Shown here one piece after another: positions 51,038 to 59,231 of a DNA stretch of 64,000 nt. Under the pieces are notes generated by a model. That model ran no database searches. It was not told the DNA's origin and was given only the letters and a program-made list of their open reading frames with translations. This stretch comes from Paraburkholderia sp. IMGN_8. Its GTDB lineage: Bacteria > Pseudomonadota > Gammaproteobacteria > Burkholderiales > Burkholderiaceae. The position numbers and the translations under genes were made by a program. Position 1 is the stretch's first letter; the number at the start of each line of letters is the position of its first letter. The stretch lies in NCBI RefSeq assembly GCF_038050405.1, contig NZ_CP150901.1, positions 1,240,001 to 1,304,000 of the forward strand, given 5' to 3'.

Positions 51038-52018
51038 GAGTTTTTTGCTTTCGCGGCGCTATTGGGCTGTGTGCCTGCGGCGGTGGCCTTTCCTTGATTT
51101 GTTAGTGGTCTATTAGCGTCGCCCCTGTGCGGGGCAGGCACTTACTTTCTTCACCGCCGCAAAGAAAGTAAGCAAAGAAAGCTTCACACCGCTAATTCTT
51201 AAGCGGGTCCCCTGGCTTGGAGGCGGTAGTGGAGCATCTGGAATCAGTGCTCTCGCACACTCCGCGCCGGTGACAAGGCAGTCATTCTTCCGGCGGCGCT
51301 GCGCGCGCCATGGCGGTACTTCCCAACCCCGATGGGGCGTACGCGCTTCCGGCATCATCCTTCCCGCCTCGCACTGCGTGCGCCGCGGACGGGGCTGCCA
51401 GGGAAACCAGTGGCTTTGTTTGCGCGCCATGGGTGCCATCGGCTGCGCTTCGGCGAGGCGCTGAATAGTTGAAGTGCTAGTCAATTCGCCAAACTAAATG
51501 CAGCCGCGAATTACAAGCCACTTTGCCGAACGAAACGCAGGCGCGAGTTACGCCGGCATGGCTAAGAAACGCAGCCACGAGTTACGCTAGCGCAGCAAAG
51601 GCAAGCCGTTAAGCTTGAACGATCGCTGGCGCTGGAAGCACCCGACGGACCCGACGGTTTTATGAAGTACCGCTACGGCGCGCGCAGCGCCGCCGGAAGG
51701 ATGACTGCCTTGTCACTAGCGCGGAGTGCGCGAGGGCACGGATTCCAGATGCTCCACTATCCCCTCCAAGCCAGGGGACCCGCTTAAGAGTTAGCGGTGT
51801 GAAGCGGGGCTTTCTTTGCTTACTTTCTTTGCGGCGGCAAAGAAAGTAAGTGCCTGCCCCGCACAGGGGCGACGCTAATAGACCACTAAGAAAGCAAGGA
51901 AAGGCCAACGCCGCAGGTACCCAGACAAACAGCGCCGAGCAGGCAAAGAAACCAAGGAAAGGCCACCGCCACAGGCACAACAACCAAAGCGCCGCGCAGG
52001 CAAAAAAACCAAAAAAAC
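51038..52018. repeat. Inverted-repeat module 2 (related to module 1)
   Basis: The left arm (about 51038-51328) and right arm (about 51664-51955) are inverted copies and are homologous to the arms of module 1 at 31961-32745. The core found in module 1 recurs here at about 51329-51475 but in inverted order, attached to the left arm. Hairpins are again present: GCCCC-TGTGC-GGGGC at 51121-51135 and a perfect 14-bp stem around GGCG at 51819-51850. A further 185 bp (51476-51660) with small repeats is unique to this module. At the right end the outer about 60 bp is duplicated (51890-51955 and 51955-52015). No transposase is present. Confidence 0.82.
51496..51585 (+). repeat. Three imperfect repeats inside module 2
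   Basis: AAATGCAGCCGCGAATTAC (51496), AAACGCAGGCGCGAGTTAC (51533) and AAACGCAGCCACGAGTTAC (51567) are spaced 37 and 34 bp. They lie between the copied core and the right arm and have no counterpart in module 1. Too few and too variable for a CRISPR array; function unknown. Confidence 0.6.
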
Positions 52019-52093
52019 CTATCGTTGAGGCGCCCGATACGGCGTCCAAACCGCCGCATCCGTATCCCAGTGATCAAGCTCGGATGGATTCAT
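52019..52093 (-). CDS. Possible 24-residue peptide next to module 2
   Basis: A 25-codon frame (24 residues, starting MNPSELDHWDTDAAVW and ending YRAPQR) has an excellent ribosome site, AAAGGAG 6 nt before its ATG at 52093, which is the only reason to list it. It begins 82 nt downstream of the DUF4148 gene on the same strand and stops at the edge of inverted-repeat module 2. No family recognised. It may be a real small protein or chance. Confidence 0.3.
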   Translation of the reverse strand: MNPSELDHWDTDAAVWTPYRAPQR

Positions 52094-52175
52094 AATGAGC
52101 TCCTTTATAAAGAGTGCATGCCAGGCACCGCAACGACAATTTCTTTTGGAAACCGAACCATTGCGGCGCTGCCGC

Positions 52176-52487
52176 TTACTGCCCACGAGCAACGCGAGTA
52201 ACGTCAGGGCTTGTGCCTTCCTGCAACGCAATACGCGCGGCCTGCGTCTGGCCGATTAACCCTTTGTTTGGATAAGTAGTCCGATTCAACGAAGGCAACG
52301 ACCCATCGCGATACGCAGCGACCAGTTCCGCTTGCACTTCAGCGCGTGTCTTGCCGCTCGTGCTCGGCGTGGGTTGCGTTTCGTATGTACCAGCGCGGCC
52401 AATTCCTCCGCTGCTGCTGCTTTGAGCAAACACCGGCGCACTCGCGACCAGCGAAAGAACAAGACCTGCTATGAGTTGGCGTTTCAT
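52176..52487 (-). CDS. DUF4148 secreted protein
   Basis: A 103-residue protein of a family abundant in Burkholderiaceae. The signal peptide MKRQLIAGLVLSLVASAPVF (cut at FAQ|SS) precedes a Ser/Gly-rich linker and the DUF4148 core KTRAEVQAELVAAYRDGSLP (K-T-R-A-x-V-x-x-E-L-x-x-A-x-x-x-G), then NRTTYPNKG. Role unknown; members are small, periplasmic and often strongly expressed under stress. The 200-bp upstream gap has a small inverted repeat at 52624-52649. Confidence 0.88.
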   Translation of the reverse strand: MKRQLIAGLVLSLVASAPVFAQSSSSGGIGRAGTYETQPTPSTSGKTRAEVQAELVAAYRDGSLPSLNRTTYPNKGLIGQTQAARIALQEGTSPDVTRVARGQ

Positions 52488-52605
52488 GATTCACTCCTGT
52501 CGATTCATTCGCAGCACAAGTAGCGCCGCGACAGGGTGAAATGTAGGCTCTGAGCCGATGCGGATAAATCGCACTTTCGCGAAATGAATTGTCGCGTTTT
52601 CAGAA

Positions 52606-52649
52606 CAATCGCGGCAACTCAAGCAATCGCGGCATTAGAACCGCGATTG
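52606..52649. repeat. CAATCGCGG repeats and hairpin upstream of the DUF4148 gene
   Basis: CAATCGCGG occurs at 52606-52614 and 52624-52632, 18 bp apart, and inverted as CCGCGATTG at 52641-52649. The last two form a 9-bp stem with an 8-base loop. There is no T-tract. It could be the terminator hairpin of the LysR gene ending at 52691 or an operator for the DUF4148 gene starting at 52487. Confidence 0.45.
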
Positions 52650-52690
52650 GAATTCACTATTTCAATTACTGTACTTCAAATCAACGCCGA

Positions 52691-53695
52691 TTAAGCCACC
52701 CACTCCGTTATCACCGGCGTATCGAGCGTCGGAGCAGACTCGCGTTCTTCAAAAGTACGTTTCGTGCAAGTCGCGTCAAGCGAACCGCGGCCGCTCAACA
52801 ATGGGCAGCGGTCGAACAACTCTGCAATCCAGTCTACGAAAACACGGACTTTCGGAGACAGATGCCGACTGTGCGGATAGACTGCGGAAATCGGCATCGG
52901 TAACGGCTTGTGCTCAGGCAACACCTCGACCAACTGGCCCGAACGCAGATGCGGCAGCACCATGAAGAGCGCCGGCTGAATCAGGCCGAAGCCTTCCAGT
53001 CCGCATGTCACGTAGGCATCGGCGTCGTTGACCGACACGATGCTTTTCATCTTCACTTCAATTTCTTTGCCATCAATCATGAAGGCCCAATCGATTGTGC
53101 GCCCCGTGCGGCTCGAAAAATAATTGACTGCTTTGTGATTCTCGAGGTCTTCGAGCGAGGTGGGTACGCCCGCACGCTCGATGTAGTCCGGCGACGCGCA
53201 CGTCACGCCCTCGAACAAACCGATCCGCCGCGCAACCAGCGACGAATCCTGTAGCGCGCCCACTCGCACCACGCAATCAACGCCTTCCTGCAACAGATCG
53301 ACAGGCCGGTCCGTCAGTCCGAGTTGCAGGTCGATGTCCGGGTAGCGCGTGTGGAATTCACACAGCGAAGGAATCACCAGCAAGCGGCCGATCGATCCCG
53401 GCATGTCGATGCGCAGCTTGCCGTGAGGTTTTTTATTGCCGCTCTGAAAACTGGCCTCGGTCTCTTCAACGTCCGCAAGAATGCGCACGCAACGCTCGTA
53501 GTACGCCGCGCCGTCGGGCGTGAGCGACAAACGGCGCGTGGTCCGGTGCATCAGACGCGTGCCGAGGAACGATTCGAGATTCTGAATGATGGTGGTGACC
53601 GATGCGCGCGGCAGATCGAGCGTTTCCGCTGCACGGGTAAAACTGTTTGTGTCGACGACACGCGTGAACACTTGCATGGCCTGAAGCCGGTCCAT
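52691..53695 (-). CDS. ceoR: LysR-family regulator of the Ceo-type efflux operon
   Basis: A 334-residue LysR protein divergent from llpE-ceoA-ceoB-opcM, matching CeoR of B. cenocepacia and BpeT of B. pseudomallei by position. HTH residues 1-60: MDRLQAMQVFTRVVDTNSFT, RAAETLDLPRASVTTIIQNLE, then TRLMHRTTRRLSLTPDG. The C-terminus continues past the effector domain by about 30 residues rich in Thr/Glu. In the known systems the regulator activates the pump in response to antibiotics or salicylate-like compounds, and C-terminal mutations cause resistance. Gene symbol is assigned from synteny, not alignment. Confidence 0.85.
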   Translation of the reverse strand: MDRLQAMQVFTRVVDTNSFTRAAETLDLPRASVTTIIQNLESFLGTRLMHRTTRRLSLTPDGAAYYERCVRILADVEETEASFQSGNKKPHGKLRIDMPGSIGRLLVIPSLCEFHTRYPDIDLQLGLTDRPVDLLQEGVDCVVRVGALQDSSLVARRIGLFEGVTCASPDYIERAGVPTSLEDLENHKAVNYFSSRTGRTIDWAFMIDGKEIEVKMKSIVSVNDADAYVTCGLEGFGLIQPALFMVLPHLRSGQLVEVLPEHKPLPMPISAVYPHSRHLSPKVRVFVDWIAELFDRCPLLSGRGSLDATCTKRTFEERESAPTLDTPVITEWVA

Positions 53696-53774
53696 TGCAA
53701 ACCTCCAGAAGGGGCGGGCGTTCTGAGCAAACGAGCGAATCAGCAGAGCAATTGATTCGATTGTTCAGAGACGC

Positions 53775-53832
53775 CGAATTGTGTTGCCGGATTATAGGCA
53801 TTTATTTACGAGTCTGCCGAACCCACAATTCG
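53775..53832. promoter_or_regulatory. Candidate CeoR operator: widely spaced 9-bp inverted repeat
   Basis: CGAATTGTG at 53775-53783 and its exact inverse CACAATTCG at 53824-53832 lie 40 bp apart in the 152-bp gap between ceoR and llpE. The outer edge is 15 bp before the llpE start. AT-rich DNA between them likely holds the promoters. LysR regulators bind two such sites in a divergent gap as a tetramer; binding here is inference. Confidence 0.45.
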
Positions 53833-53847
53833 CACCATTGAAGTTCT

Positions 53848-54723
53848 ATGCGCATTGCGCGGCTCGACATGGATGCATTTAAACCGCCGTACTCTTTTAT
53901 GCCTGCCGGCAGCGGTCCGGCACAGGCCGACAGCACGGCACTCGACGTCACTGACGTCCAGATCGAAGGACACGCACAGGACATTACGTTGCGTTTGTAC
54001 CGGCAGCCGCAGAAAACCTCACTGCCGGTACTGCTTTATTTCCACGGCGGCGGTTTTACCAAGGGCTCGATCGATCAGGCCGACTTCGCCGCGCGTTATT
54101 TCGCAGAACACTTACCAGCATTGGTGGTGTCGGTCGGTTATTCGCTGGCACCGCAGTTTCCGTTTCCCGCAGCGCCGGAAGACGCGCACCGCGCGGCGCT
54201 GTGGGTGCAGACCCGGGCGCGCGCGTTCGGCGGCAACAGCAAGAAGGTCGGCGTGGCGGGCCACGATGCGGGCGGGCAGTTGGCCAACTGCCTCGCTTTC
54301 ATCGCGCGGGACCGTGGCGACGTGCGGATCGCCGCGCAAGCGCTGTTCGGACCGATGCTCGATCCAAGCCTGACGCGTCTCGGCGACGAGCAGCGCCTGG
54401 GCTCGGACATTACCGCGAAAGAATGCGCGGCGTGCTATCGCGCGTATCTGCCGCAAGCGTCGCAACGCATGCATCCGTATGCCGCGCCGCTCGAATCGTC
54501 GCGCCTCGCGGGCCTGCCGGCCACGCTGATCGCGACGGCGCAAAACGATGTGCTGCATGTGGAAGCGGAGAAATACGCGAGCAGTCTGATCGACGCCGGC
54601 GTGCTGACCCAGGTGGTCCGCTATCCGAGCGTCTCACACGCCGCGTTGGCGGACCATCCGCCTGCGTTGCAGGAGGCCGTGCGATTTTTTCAGTGGCGCT
54701 TCGATGCGCGCGCCCATCGATAA
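53848..54723 (+). CDS. llpE: LlpE-like alpha/beta hydrolase with Asp in place of the nucleophile Ser
   Basis: A 291-residue protein of the hormone-sensitive-lipase (acetyl esterase) fold, located as llpE in the Ceo locus. The oxyanion motif HGGG is intact (LYFHGGGFTKGSID), as are SVGYSLAPQFPFPAAPEDAH, the acid region AQNDVLHVEAEKYA and the His in VSHAAL. The nucleophile elbow, normally G-D-S-A-G, reads GHDAGG here, so the catalytic Ser is Asp140. It may therefore be a pseudo-enzyme or use another chemistry. It starts the efflux operon, 34 nt before ceoA. Start codon ATG at 53848 has only a weak ribosome site; Met8 is an alternative. Confidence 0.82.
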   Translation: MRIARLDMDAFKPPYSFMPAGSGPAQADSTALDVTDVQIEGHAQDITLRLYRQPQKTSLPVLLYFHGGGFTKGSIDQADFAARYFAEHLPALVVSVGYSLAPQFPFPAAPEDAHRAALWVQTRARAFGGNSKKVGVAGHDAGGQLANCLAFIARDRGDVRIAAQALFGPMLDPSLTRLGDEQRLGSDITAKECAACYRAYLPQASQRMHPYAAPLESSRLAGLPATLIATAQNDVLHVEAEKYASSLIDAGVLTQVVRYPSVSHAALADHPPALQEAVRFFQWRFDARAHR

Positions 54724-54757
54724 ACAGAACTTTAACCAACGATACCGGGAGCTTCTC

Positions 54758-55966
54758 ATGACTATCCTTCCTCTTTCCCGTCGCCGTCTGGCGATTGCCG
54801 TTCTAGCCGTCGCAGTAGTGGCCGGGGTGGGCACGTTCGGCGCGATCCGCGTGGATGCGAGCTCGCCCGCGGCGCCCACCATCGTGCCGGAAGTCGATGT
54901 CGCCACTGTGGTGCAAAAGACCATCACCGACTGGCAGAGCTATTCGGGCCGCCTCGAAGCAGTCGAAAAAGTGGACGTGCGTTCGCAGGTGCCGGGCACG
55001 ATCGTGTCCGTCAATTTCAAGGACGGCGCGCTCGTGAAGAAGGGCGACACGCTGTTCGTGATCGACCCGCGTCCGTACGCCGCCGAAGTGGATCGCGCCG
55101 AAGCACAGCTGGCGGCCGCTCAGGCGCGCACGGGCTACACGCAAAGCGATTGGGAACGCGCGCAACGCCTGATCGCCGACAACGCGATCGCCAAACGCGA
55201 CTACGACGAGAAGCAGAACGCCGCGCGCGAAGCGAGCGCCAACCTGAAAGCCGCACAAGCCGCCGTCGAAACCGCACGCATCAATCTGGGCTACACGAAG
55301 ATCGTCGCGCCGGTGGCGGGCCGCGTATCGCGTGCGGAGATCACGGTGGGCAACGTCGTGTCGGCGGGCGCGAGCTCGACGCCGCTGACCACGCTGGTGT
55401 CGGTTTCGCCGATCTACGCATCGTTCGACGTCGACGAACAAACCTACCTGCAATACCTGAGCCGCGCGAAAGATGGCGGCAAGGTGCCGGTCGACCTCGG
55501 TCTCGCGGATGAAAGCGGCTACTCGCGCAGCGGCACGATCGAATCGGTCGACAACCGGCTCGACACGTCGTCCGGCACCATTCGCGTGCGCGCGCGCTTC
55601 GATAACCAGGATGGTGCATTGATTCCGGGTCTGTATGCGCGCGTGAAGGTCGGCGGCAGCGAGCCGCATGCGGCTCTGCTGATCGACGACGCGGCGGTGG
55701 GCACCGATCAGGACAAGAAATTCGTGCTGGTGGTCGACAAGAACAACCACGTCGTGTACCGCGAAGTGTCGGTGGGCGGCATGCAGGGCAACCTGCGCGT
55801 CGTCAAGGGCGGCTTGCAGGCTAGCGACCGGATCGTGGTGAACGGCATCCAGCGGGTTCGTCCGGGCGATGCGGTACGCGCTCACATGGTGCCGATGGAC
55901 GCCGATCAGGATCCGAACAGCGCGCCGCTCGCGCAAACGCGTGCGAAGGCGGACAAGAATTCGTGA
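54758..55966 (+). CDS. ceoA: RND efflux periplasmic adaptor CeoA-like
   Basis: A 402-residue membrane-fusion protein of the AcrA class. Residues 10-30 form the anchor helix (LAIAVLAVAVVAGVGTFGAI). The lipoyl halves read SRLEAVEKVDVRSQVPGTIV-type (GRLEAVEKVDVRSQVPGTIV) with FKDGALVKKGDTLFVIDPRPY, and IVAPVAGRVSRAEITVGNVV; the beta-barrel includes SVSPIYASFDVDEQTYL. The ATG at 54758 follows GGGAG at 7 nt; a frame starting 54 nt earlier overlaps llpE. Member of llpE-ceoA-ceoB-opcM. Confidence 0.92.
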   Translation: MTILPLSRRRLAIAVLAVAVVAGVGTFGAIRVDASSPAAPTIVPEVDVATVVQKTITDWQSYSGRLEAVEKVDVRSQVPGTIVSVNFKDGALVKKGDTLFVIDPRPYAAEVDRAEAQLAAAQARTGYTQSDWERAQRLIADNAIAKRDYDEKQNAAREASANLKAAQAAVETARINLGYTKIVAPVAGRVSRAEITVGNVVSAGASSTPLTTLVSVSPIYASFDVDEQTYLQYLSRAKDGGKVPVDLGLADESGYSRSGTIESVDNRLDTSSGTIRVRARFDNQDGALIPGLYARVKVGGSEPHAALLIDDAAVGTDQDKKFVLVVDKNNHVVYREVSVGGMQGNLRVVKGGLQASDRIVVNGIQRVRPGDAVRAHMVPMDADQDPNSAPLAQTRAKADKNS

Positions 55967-56032
55967 GCCTCGTGCGCCGCGCTTCGGTTGTGTTTCGGTC
56001 GCGCGCGCATGCTCCAACGTTAAGAGCTTCCA

Positions 56033-59000
56033 ATGAACATATCCAAATTCTTCATCGATCGGCCGATCTTTGCCGGCGTGCTATCGGTCTTGATTCTGCT
56101 GGGGGGCATCATTTCGCTCTTCAAGCTGCCGATCTCGGAGTACCCGGAAGTCGTGCCGCCTTCGGTGGTGGTGCACGCCCAGTATCCGGGCGCGAATCCG
56201 AAAGTGATCGCCGAAGCGGTGGCTTCGCCGCTCGAAGAGCAGATCAACGGCGTCGAGAACATGCTGTACATGCAGTCGCAAGCCAATAGCGACGGCAACC
56301 TGACGCTGACGGTCACCTTCAAGCTCGGCACCAATCCGGACCTCGCGACGCAACTGGTGCAGAACCGCGTCAACCAGGCGCTGCCGCGTCTGCCGGAAGA
56401 CGTGCAGCGCCTCGGCATCACGACCATCAAGAGTTCGCCCACGCTGACGATGGTGGTCCACCTGATCTCGCCGAACAATCGCTACGACATGACGTATCTG
56501 CGCAACTACGCGCTGCTCAACGTCAAGGATCGGCTCGCGCGGATTCAGGGTGTAGGCGAAGTGCAACTGTGGGGTTCGGGCGACTACGCGATGCGTGTAT
56601 GGCTCGATCCGCAGAAAGTGGCGCAACGCGGCTTGACCGCGACCGAAGTGGTCAACGCGATTCGTGAGCAGAACATTCAGGTGGCGGCCGGTGTGATCGG
56701 CGCATCGCCTTCGGTGCCGGGCACGCAATTGCAGTTGTCGGTGAACGCGCGTGGCCGTTTGAAGACCGAGGGTGAATTCGGCGACATCATCGTCAAGACC
56801 GCGCCGGATGGCGGCGTGACATATCTGCGCGACATCGCGCGTATCGAACTGGCGGCGTCGGAATACGGCCTGCGCTCGCTGCTCGACAACAAACCTGCTG
56901 TGGCGCTGGCAATCAACCAGGCGCCTGGCGCGAACTCGCTCGCGATTTCCGATCAGGTGCGTGCCGCGATGAAGGAACTGGCGGAAGACATGCCGGCGGG
57001 CGTCGAGTACAAGATCGTTTATGACCCGACGCAGTTCGTGCGCTCGAGTATCGAAGCGGTGATACATACGCTGCTCGAAGCGATCGCGCTGGTGGTGATC
57101 GTGGTGATCGTGTTCCTGCAAACGTGGCGTGCGTCGATCATTCCGTTGATCGCTGTGCCGGTGTCGATTGTCGGGACCTTCTCGTTGCTGCTCGCGTTCG
57201 GCTTCTCGATCAACGCGTTGTCATTGTTCGGGATGGTGCTCGCGATCGGTATCGTGGTGGACGATGCGATCGTGGTGGTGGAGAACGTCGAGCGGAACAT
57301 CGAAAACGGGCTCAGTGCGCGTGATGCGACGTATAAAGCCATGCAGGAAGTGAGCGGGCCGATTATCGCTATCGCGCTGACGCTGGTTGCCGTGTTCGTG
57401 CCGCTCGCCTTCATGACCGGCTTGACGGGCCAGTTCTACAAGCAGTTCGCCATGACCATCGCGATCTCGACGGTGATCTCTGCATTCAACTCGCTGACCT
57501 TGTCGCCGGCTTTGTCCGCGATGCTGCTGCGCAGTCACGGCGCTAAGGAAGACTTCCTGACGCGTGTGATGAATCGTGTGCTCGGCCGCTTCTTCAAGGG
57601 CTTCAACAAGGTGTTTCATCGCGGCTCGACGGAATATGGCCGCGGCGTGACGGGCGTGCTACGCCGTAAGGGTGCAATGCTCGCGGTCTACGCGATCCTG
57701 CTGGGCGCGACGGTGCTGATTTCGCGCGTCGTGCCGGGCGGCTTCGTGCCGGCGCAGGACAAGGAATACCTGATCGCGTTTGCGCAGTTGCCGAACGGCG
57801 CGTCTCTGGATCGCACAGAGAAGGTGATCCGCGATATGAGCGCGATTGCGCTGAAGCAACCGGGCGTGGAAAGCGCGGTGGCGTTCCCGGGTTTGTCGGT
57901 GAACGGCTTTACCAATAGTTCGAGCGCGGGCATCGTGTTCGTCACGTTGAAGCCTTTCAAGGATCGTGGCGGCAAGAAGCTCTCGGCAGGCGCGATTGCC
58001 GGTGCGTTGAACCAGCAGTACGGCGCGATCAAGGATTCGTTCGTCGCGGTGTTCCCGCCGCCACCCGTGCTGGGTCTCGGTACGTTGGGCGGCTTCAAGC
58101 TGCAGTTGGAGGATCACGGCGCGGTCGGCTACGCGGAGTTGAACAAGGCCGCGGAAGCGTTCGTGAAGCGAGCTGCAAAGACACCTGAACTTGGCCCGAC
58201 CTTCTCCAGCTATCAGATCAACGTGCCGCAATTGAACGTCGACCTGGATCGCGTGAAGGCCAAGCAACTCGGCGTGCCGGTGACAGACGTGTTCAACACG
58301 ATGCAGATCTATCTCGGCTCGCTGTACGTGAACGACTTCAACCGCTTTGGCCGCGTGTATCAGGTGCGGGTGCAGGCCGATGCGCCGTTCCGTCAACGTG
58401 CCGACGACATCTTGCAGCTGAAGACGCGTAACGCCGCGGGCGACATGGTGCCGTTGTCGTCGCTGGTGACGGTGACGCCGACGTATGGCCCGGAAATGGT
58501 GGTGCGCTACAACGGCTATACGGCTGCCGACATCAACGGTGGGCCGGCGCCGGGCTTCTCGTCGGGCCAGGCGCAGGCCGCGGCTGAACGCGTGGCAGCC
58601 GAAGTCTTGCCGCACGGTGTGAAGCTCGAATGGACCGACCTCACGTATCAGCAGATTATCGCGGGCAATGCTGGCTTGTGGGTGTTCCCGATCAGCGTGC
58701 TGCTCGTGTTCCTCGTGCTGGCCGCACTGTATGAAAGCTTGACGTTGCCGCTCGCGGTGATCCTGATCGTGCCGATGAGCGTGCTGTCCGCGCTGACCGG
58801 CGTGTGGCTCACGGGAGGGGACAACAACATCTTCACGCAGATCGGTTTGATGGTGCTGGTGGGGCTATCCGCGAAGAACGCGATCCTGATCGTCGAGTTC
58901 GCTCGCGAACTCGAGCATGACGGGCATACGCCGCTGTCGGCGGCAATCGAGGCAAGCCGCTTGCGTCTGCGTCCGATTCTGATGACGTCGATCGCTTTCA

Positions 59001-59218
59001 TCATGGGCGTGGTGCCGCTGGTGCTCTCGAGCGGGGCCGGTTCGGAGATGCGTCATGCGATGGGTATCGCTGTGTTCTTCGGCATGCTCGGCGTGACCTT
59101 GTTCGGCCTGATGCTGACCCCTGTGTTTTATGTAGTGTTGCGTACGCTGGCCGGCGGGACGATTCATGTCGCGCAGAAAGACGCGCCGCACTATGCGTTG
59201 CCGGCGACGGACGCCTGA
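56033..59218 (+). CDS. ceoB: RND efflux pump CeoB/BpeF-like
   Basis: A 1061-residue HAE1-class drug:proton antiporter. It starts MNISKFFIDRPIFAGVLSVL, the AcrB-type beginning; helix 4 has MVLAIGIVVDDAIVVVENVE with the paired Asp, and helix 10-12 region LMVLVGLSAKNAILIVEFAR the relay Lys. Length is right for MexF/CeoB (about 1060), longer than the other pump in this window by 33 residues. In B. cenocepacia and B. pseudomallei the homologous pump exports chloramphenicol, trimethoprim and fluoroquinolones. It lies 66 nt after ceoA and 13 nt before opcM. Confidence 0.94.
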   Translation: MNISKFFIDRPIFAGVLSVLILLGGIISLFKLPISEYPEVVPPSVVVHAQYPGANPKVIAEAVASPLEEQINGVENMLYMQSQANSDGNLTLTVTFKLGTNPDLATQLVQNRVNQALPRLPEDVQRLGITTIKSSPTLTMVVHLISPNNRYDMTYLRNYALLNVKDRLARIQGVGEVQLWGSGDYAMRVWLDPQKVAQRGLTATEVVNAIREQNIQVAAGVIGASPSVPGTQLQLSVNARGRLKTEGEFGDIIVKTAPDGGVTYLRDIARIELAASEYGLRSLLDNKPAVALAINQAPGANSLAISDQVRAAMKELAEDMPAGVEYKIVYDPTQFVRSSIEAVIHTLLEAIALVVIVVIVFLQTWRASIIPLIAVPVSIVGTFSLLLAFGFSINALSLFGMVLAIGIVVDDAIVVVENVERNIENGLSARDATYKAMQEVSGPIIAIALTLVAVFVPLAFMTGLTGQFYKQFAMTIAISTVISAFNSLTLSPALSAMLLRSHGAKEDFLTRVMNRVLGRFFKGFNKVFHRGSTEYGRGVTGVLRRKGAMLAVYAILLGATVLISRVVPGGFVPAQDKEYLIAFAQLPNGASLDRTEKVIRDMSAIALKQPGVESAVAFPGLSVNGFTNSSSAGIVFVTLKPFKDRGGKKLSAGAIAGALNQQYGAIKDSFVAVFPPPPVLGLGTLGGFKLQLEDHGAVGYAELNKAAEAFVKRAAKTPELGPTFSSYQINVPQLNVDLDRVKAKQLGVPVTDVFNTMQIYLGSLYVNDFNRFGRVYQVRVQADAPFRQRADDILQLKTRNAAGDMVPLSSLVTVTPTYGPEMVVRYNGYTAADINGGPAPGFSSGQAQAAAERVAAEVLPHGVKLEWTDLTYQQIIAGNAGLWVFPISVLLVFLVLAALYESLTLPLAVILIVPMSVLSALTGVWLTGGDNNIFTQIGLMVLVGLSAKNAILIVEFARELEHDGHTPLSAAIEASRLRLRPILMTSIAFIMGVVPLVLSSGAGSEMRHAMGIAVFFGMLGVTLFGLMLTPVFYVVLRTLAGGTIHVAQKDAPHYALPATDA

Positions 59219-59231
59219 GGAGAAAACAATA

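Noticed and set aside
51038..52018. Insertion sequence or transposon
   Set aside because: No transposase frame, no clear terminal repeats of known families and no target duplication seen; kept as a repeat module of unknown type.
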